Shown one piece after another: positions 58,328 through 64,000 of a stretch of 64,000 nt of DNA (positions are counted from its first letter, which is position 1; each line of letters begins with the position of its first letter). A program made the translations under genes and the position numbers. A model generated the notes under the pieces. It was not told the DNA's origin. It made no database searches and saw only the letters and a list, made by a program, of their open reading frames with translations. This stretch comes from Uloborus plumipes (lineage: Eukaryota; Arthropoda; Arachnida; Araneae; Uloboridae). Location: NCBI GenBank assembly GCA_038373865.1, contig JAXGGA010005150.1:16815-80814 (forward strand). Direction: 5' to 3'.

Positions 58328-59322
58328 TAAAAAGAGCAAAGAGCGAACTATAAGTTACGCGGAAGTTTTTTTACTCCTGATTATGAAAACGCATGCAAAG
58401 AATCACTGTATTATAGCGCTCAAATGGAATCCATCTTTGTTGCTGCTGTTGTAATTAATGTGTTTACTATATTTCATAACATCCTCCCGAAATATATTTT
58501 TATTTTGCTTGAAAGAAGTTCTGAAAGGGCTTAATAAGCTAGCTCAAAGTGATAATTGCTATCATGTCTACTGATTCGAACTTGCAACCATTTCTGCGTT
58601 AATATTTAACGAAATTCTAACGACTCTTCATATGGAAAACTGTTTCAAGATGCGTATTCTCGCCCGGTGGAATTTATTAACGGTCTATGTTTCGTCCTTG
58701 AGTGTTTTGTGCAGTTTTTATTCATTTGAAAAAAGCGTTTTCATCAATCACGTTATTGGATATCTTTATTAGGTCAGTATATTTTATTTTTTAACCTATT
58801 TCTTACGCACAATATTATATTAAAATGGGTTTTTTAGGATGAAATAGGTTTTTGCGAAATTATTTTATCAACTTTTAGAAAAGTCAATTTTATTTATTTC
58901 ACTCAATTTTCGAAAGTGATATTGTTGTATCCTAGTGTATTGCCTGCCCTTCTATTGTCTTTCTCATATAAAAAAGCTTTATATTGCGACACAGTTATCG
59001 GTTTGAAGAAAGTAATATTGTTTATTACGTTCTTCAACCTGTGATTAAACTTCTTCTAGATTCGAGTGATAAATTTTTTAACAACTAACTGGTTTATTTT
59101 GAAAAAAATTACGTAATATTTCGTGAAAATGCAGCGGATGCTTTCTTCCCCTTAAACTATAATGTAGTTCATGTATTTATTTATTTTGATCATTAACATT
59201 ATATATTATGTAGATATTGTATATTTCCTATGAATTGCATCTGCGCAAACATTTAATATTTTGAACAAGTCAATGTGTATATATACTGCTGGTTGGCAAA
59301 TTGACTAGCGTTAAAATACACT
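58328..59322. other. No recognised feature
   Basis: AT-rich unique DNA between two hAT elements. Confidence 0.5.
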
Positions 59323-59330
59323 GTCAAAAC

Positions 59331-61451
59331 CAGGGTTGGCAAAAAACCAACCCACCCGGGGTTTTGTGGATTTTCCTGAGTTTTTGCAGGTTTTTTTGCG
59401 GGTTTTTCTGGGTTTTCTGGGGTTTTGTATGTTTAAATTTTATAGTTCTTATGCGGGTATTGATATATAATGTATGCATTCATTCATATAAAAATATATT
59501 ATTAAGTTAAAGTTCTGAATTGCATTTAATCAATGTCAATGGATTAATAATTAATATTATTTACAATATCAATTAATAATATCATCAACCGAATTGTAAT
59601 ATTTAATGTGTATATTTTAGAAGCTTTGGACAATGGTTTCAGCTATAAACTTTTATCATTTGTCTTTTACAAAATAGAGGAACTGTTGCAAATTAGCTTT
59701 CCTACAAATACAGGAATATTTAGGGTGTGAAAGTTTCAAAAACTTAAATTTCTACCATTAAAAAATTAAAACCATTTGCACTTGTTTATTAATAGAAATA
59801 AGCATCTTTTCTCATTGAATAGCCTGCTTCAATATCTAGTCATGTCATTTGCATGTTTTTTATAAGGCACATCTCAATGATAAGTGTGTGTCTGAGATAA
59901 GGGAAGTGTCTCCCCCCTCCCCTCCTATTTTCAAAACCAAAACTGATTAATTTCAGATGGGAAGGGGGGGGGGGGACCCTTAATCATTTATTGTTTTTTT
60001 TTTTTTTTTTGAAATAATCATAAGAAAAAACTAGGTTAACAGTAGAACTTTGCAAGAATTACAAATTTATTAATAAATTCTTGTCACAAAATTTTAGTAG
60101 TTAATAAATTGCGCGGGGACGCATTTTCTTTATTTTTTTAAATCAAAGAAAGGGTTTAGTGCTTCAAGTCAATGGTATGGTACCTCTATAATATAGCACT
60201 TGAAAATCATCATATACTAAATGCAATAGGGTTAGAAGAAATGAAGAGCAAAACTTCATTTTTCTTGCTCCAGAATAAAAGCAAAAATTGCAGTAGCAAC
60301 TATTCCAACAAAAATTTCAATTTCGAGAACTACAAATTCGCTAGCGTAAATGAAAAATTAGTTAAGATTTATAAATATTATCACAAAAACAAAAGTTAAT
60401 GTGATTTTGATTGGTAAACTGTTATGATTTTTTTTCAATGTGTTAATCTGTGTAAATTACTTGAAATATGTTTTATTCATTATTTTTATTTTGTCATTAT
60501 TTGACTTCTTTGTTGAATCAAAATTATCATAAAACATTAATTAAGCAATTTTTTCCATCTACAAGAAGGTTTATCAATGGTTCATTTTCAATTTATTTTA
60601 AAATGTGGAACTTGCTATCAAAAAATAAATAAACAATAATAATAATAAGTATTTTGCAACAAAAAGTAGTATCATAGCTAGAAAAATTTTCTGGACGCTG
60701 ACTTGAAAATTGAAGAAATAATAATAATTTTATAAAATAAATAATTAATCTAAGAAAAATTATCTCAAATAAACCTTTCCTTACTTATTTTTTATGTCTA
60801 ATTTAGATGAGATATTATTGTTGACTACAGGGGTGCCCATCCCCCCCAAGCTCAATGGCGCAAATTCCCCCCAAAATTTTTCACAACCTTCTTTTTTATT
60901 TTGTTTATTTTTTATACTTTTTAAAATATTATTAATTAATTTTTTTCAATGTTATTTATTTATTTTTTTAACTTTTACTTATTTATTTTTTAAAATTATA
61001 ACTATTATTTTTTTCTATATTATTTTTTAAAAAGTACTAATTATTATGTACGGAATATAATCGTTTTTTTTCCTTCCAGACATTCCAAGCGCGCACACAC
61101 ACGCAAATAAATAAATAAATCAATAATAATAAAAAAATAATTTAAATTAAAATATAAATTAATGAATAATTTAAATTTAAAATTATCAGCAAATAATTTA
61201 TTTAAAAAAATTAATTAATAAAAAAATTATATAAATAAATAAATTAGTTTAAAAAAATCCCCCCCAAAAATTTTGATGGCGCAACTTGCGCCATAATCCC
61301 TTCCTGTGGGCACCCTAATTGATTATATTTGTTGATAACTTAGAAATTAACAAAAACCCACTTTTAACAAAAACCCCGGGTGGGTTTTTGTTGGTGGACC
61401 CGCCCAGAAAAACCCGGGCGGGTTTTTCTGGCGGGTCCTTTGCCAACCCTG
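59331..61451. mobile_element. hAT element with CAGGGTTGGCAAA ends, perfect TSD
   Basis: CAGGGTTGGCAAA and TTTGCCAACCCTG are the ends, with GTCAAAAC duplicated exactly (59323-59330 and 61452-61459). Subterminal words such as ACCCGGGGTTTT and CCCGGGCGGGTTTTTCTGG occur at both ends. The AT-rich body holds a 75-codon frame (60172-60399) with no recognised domain and an inserted hAT MITE. No readable transposase. Confidence 0.88.
60828..61318 (+). mobile_element. hAT MITE of the GGCGCAA family, copy 2
   Basis: CAGGGGTGCCCA at the left and TGGGCACCC at the right. Same interior landmarks as 49214-49701 (CCAAGCTCAATGGCGCAA, CATTCCAAGC, GATGGCGCAACTTGCGCCAT). Right terminus is eroded; flanking GTTGACTA and ATTGATTA agree in part. 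Nested inside the element at 59331-61451. Confidence 0.75.
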
Positions 61452-61556
61452 GTCAAAACTGTTAGAAATCTAAGTTTATCATGATAAAATACTAAAAAAA
61501 GTGCAATTTAAGTTCCGTATCACTGTTAAAAACAATGTACTCAAAAATGACTAAAA

Positions 61557-61785
61557 AGTACTCAATTTTGAACACATTCATTTCTCAACATAGCTCCGAA
61601 TACATTTGTTTCAATTTTGAGAAACGCATGTACTCAAATACGAGGTAAATAGTATGTAGGGTACTCGAATTTGATCCCACCATGTACTTCAATAAAAATG
61701 AAGTACATTGCGTTTCTCAAAAATTGAAAACAAATGTATTCGGAGCTATGTTTGAGAAATGATCTGTGTTCAAAAATTGAGTACT
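61557..61785. repeat. Inverted repeat of about 85-bp arms
   Basis: AGTACTCAATTTTGAACACA at the left and its near-inverse at the right end; also AACATAGCTCCGAATACATT with inverse AATGTATTCGGAGCTATGTT. The centre is about 61640-61700. Probably a small foldback MITE. Confidence 0.75.
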
Positions 61786-61949
61786 TGTTTATTTATTTTT
61801 TTGGAAATACATTTGTTTTAACAGCTGTTTCCTGAGATAAATTAGTAGTGCACTTTTTTAAAGAGTGAATGAGTACACTGTAAAACACAAATGGACAAAC
61901 TTTCTACTTCCAAATAGTTATTGTTTACTAGATAACAAATACTTGTTTT

Positions 61950-62100
61950 TCGGTTACGGTCGTTACCAAAGCTTCATAGCTAATTTTTGCACTTACCTGT
62001 AAATTAAAAACTAATACAACCTACAAAGAAATTGATTGCTGGAAAATGTCAAAGGGGGGGGCTGTCTTACTAAAGCACTATAATTCAGTTATCTTCCAAA
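61950..62100 (+). repeat. R5 fragment
   Basis: GGTTACGGTCGTT at 61952 followed by text parallel to 53785-53865 up to the G/C-run. Continues into the anomalous block. Confidence 0.5.
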
Positions 62101-62660
62101 TTGAACCCCGGGGTGGGGGCCAGGGGGCAAGGCTTTGGAAAATTGAAAAATTTTTTAAAAGAAAAATTTTTTGCTTTTTTTTAAAAAGTTTTTGGGGTTT
62201 GAAACCCGGGTTTTTTTTTTAAAAAAGGGTTTTTTTTTTGGGTTTTGAAATTGGTTTTTGTGAATTTGTTTTAAAAGTTTTATTGGGGGTTTTATTTTGG
62301 GGGAAAGTCCCTTTTCCTTGGTTGGGGCCTTACTAATTTAAAAAGGGTAAAACCGGGTTAAAAATTTGCTTAACTTTACTTTAAGGGGGGGAAGAAACTG
62401 TAAAATTTTGGATTTGTTTTTGATTTTACAGGGTTTTTAAAGGGGGTTGTGGAAGGGGTTTTTTTCTTTAAAAAAAAGTTTTATTTTTTCAATGATTTTT
62501 TTACTGGTATCTGAGGGCCAGATTCGCTTTCCAAAAATTGGGTTTTTACGGTGGGTTTTTGGAAAAAAAAATTTTTTTTTTTAATTTTTTTTTTTTTTCA
62601 TTGGGAAAAAAGGTTTTTTTAAAGAAAAAAAAAATGCAATTGGGGGAAGGGTTTTTATCA
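62100..62660. other. Abnormal homopolymer-rich block, possible assembly artefact
   Basis: Almost every base is part of a run of three or more (TTTT, GGGG, AAAA), with very little C over long parts, unlike any other segment in the window. Traces of ordinary text such as AACTGTAAAATTTTGG survive. This looks like unpolished long-read sequence with expanded homopolymers; it may also be real low-complexity DNA. Confidence 0.5.
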
Positions 62661-64000
62661 TTTTTTTAAACTCTCAATCACTCCACAAACAATAATTCCC
62701 AGCAAGTGCAACCTACTGACGGCAACACCGTCCAATGCTTTCTGATGCGTGTCGCCGGCATTTATTACTGAATTACAAACAGCGACCGGAAAAACAGAGA
62801 AAGAAACGGCCTTCGTTGTAGAAGAAAAGTCAACAGGTCGATCCGCGAAAAACCGGAAACGTATTGACCTTAGTCGATCATGAAGGATCCAAATGTGTGA
62901 CCTATTCTGCCTTAGAGTGCTCGTGGAGTAACAATGATATAATTCGGGTCTGTGTTATGCTAATTATGAATATACAGCCTCGTTTTGTGAATGCCAATTA
63001 CCGAAAGATACAATGGTTCTATGGCGGGGCCGTTATTTGAGAGGATTATTTTAAGTATCGGGTTGAAAAGTTTGTATGGTTGTGCTAAGAGAGTTGAAAA
63101 GCCATTTTGCGTTTAAGTTGTTTGCTTATTTGTGAGTATTGTCGGGAATTAGATTATATTCGTTTTAAAGCATAATAAAAATGAATAGTTATAAATTCGG
63201 TATTATGGGAGCGTATTTAGAACTCTTGCTTTGTTACGAACAACGGGAGTTTTCAGGGCTGTGATTGGCTGTGAAGTTCAACGCCATTAACGAGGTTATT
63301 AGGAGGAATTGTTAGCGACAGGGCTAAAATTTCCAACAAAAGAAGAACGAGAGTTTATATTCACAGCTAGAATATCAATAATTCAAATTAGGGAAGACAC
63401 AGTTCAGTAAAATATAAATTACATTTTCCAGTGTAAATTTTGGTTGAGTTTCAAGATTATAATCCAGTAAGAAAACACTGAAGTGAAAGAGAATCAAGTG
63501 ATATTTATCGTATGACTTTTTTTTTTTTTTATTCAAGCTGGAAAATAATATCAAAACATTCCAACTACTTAAGTTTGTTTGAAGTTAAAAATCAACGTAA
63601 ATAAAGCACAAATAAGGTAGAAAGTACAGCAAATAGCTATTTCAAGGCTACAATGGAGCCCCTTCATCAGTGCAAGAAGCTCAGCAAACAACATGAAAGC
63701 TGTAAGAGAACTGAGCGCGAAGCACGTGTGCCCCGGTATTTATAACAAATGGGCGAGTGCGCTTGAACTCACAACAAAGCGGGAAAACACCGACCAATCA
63801 GCGATCAGCGAAACGCCAGGAGAGCGAAGAAAAGGGGGGAAGGCGGCAAAGGAAAGTAGGGGCAAAAAAGCGCGGGAGAAAACACTAGAAGACGAAATTA
63901 TAAAAATTGCTTCCAGATGTCAGGGAAAAATGGAACACTGGAAAAATCATTCACCAGAGAATGGGAATTTTTCCAAATATGGTAAGCTTCCCAAAAATCG
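62661..64000. other. Unique, GC-balanced sequence to the window end
   Basis: About 62690-63330 and 63640-63900 are non-repetitive and less AT-rich. No open frame is convincing. Candidate conserved non-coding DNA or a region near a gene outside the window. Confidence 0.35.

Overview
The window looks like an intergenic or intronic stretch of an animal genome, most likely an arthropod; an arachnid is a guess from the style of the repeats. It is AT-rich, full of homopolymers and microsatellites, and almost free of long open reading frames. I found no complete host gene, no convincing RNA gene other than SINE-embedded tRNA-like heads, and no bacterial or phage-like features. No database search was possible; family calls rest on termini, target-site duplications (TSDs) and peptide motifs read by eye.

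The recognisable content is transposable elements, many nested so that the order of insertion can be read. From left to right: an interspersed repeat (851-4024) split by a decayed hAT transposon; a large inverted-repeat element (5040-7557) whose arms enclose a terminal exon for a cysteine-rich CXC-type domain; the first of three near-palindromic TA-flanked MITEs (7822-8468, 44252-44902, 55788-56443); a minus-strand Helitron remnant (11068-11467); MITEs at 13-18 kb, one inside a tRNA-derived SINE; a TA-flanked element with a pogo/Tigger-like element inside it (21948-23871); and several copies of a TA-flanked MITE built from ACAGT words (24-30 kb and elsewhere), one carrying both a hAT MITE and a SINE.

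The right half holds a 1.29-kb TTAA-flanked palindrome inside an older repeat (33395-34680), a reverse-transcriptase fragment with a YIDD box next to 71-bp perfect inverted arms and AT microsatellites (43869-45701), a Helitron with a degraded C-terminal helicase (46918-48241), and two hAT elements with perfect 8-bp TSDs (55450-58319 and 59331-61451), each with nested insertions. A stretch at about 62100-62660 has abnormal homopolymer-rich text and may be an assembly artefact.

The genes do not form a pathway. Coding traces are transposase, helicase and reverse-transcriptase relics, one captured exon, and one weak candidate host exon near 53.2 kb. Several non-repetitive, more GC-balanced blocks (near 23.9-24.3, 30.5-31.0, 46.5-46.8, 50.4-50.8 and 62.7-63.4 kb) could be conserved non-coding DNA, but that is inference.
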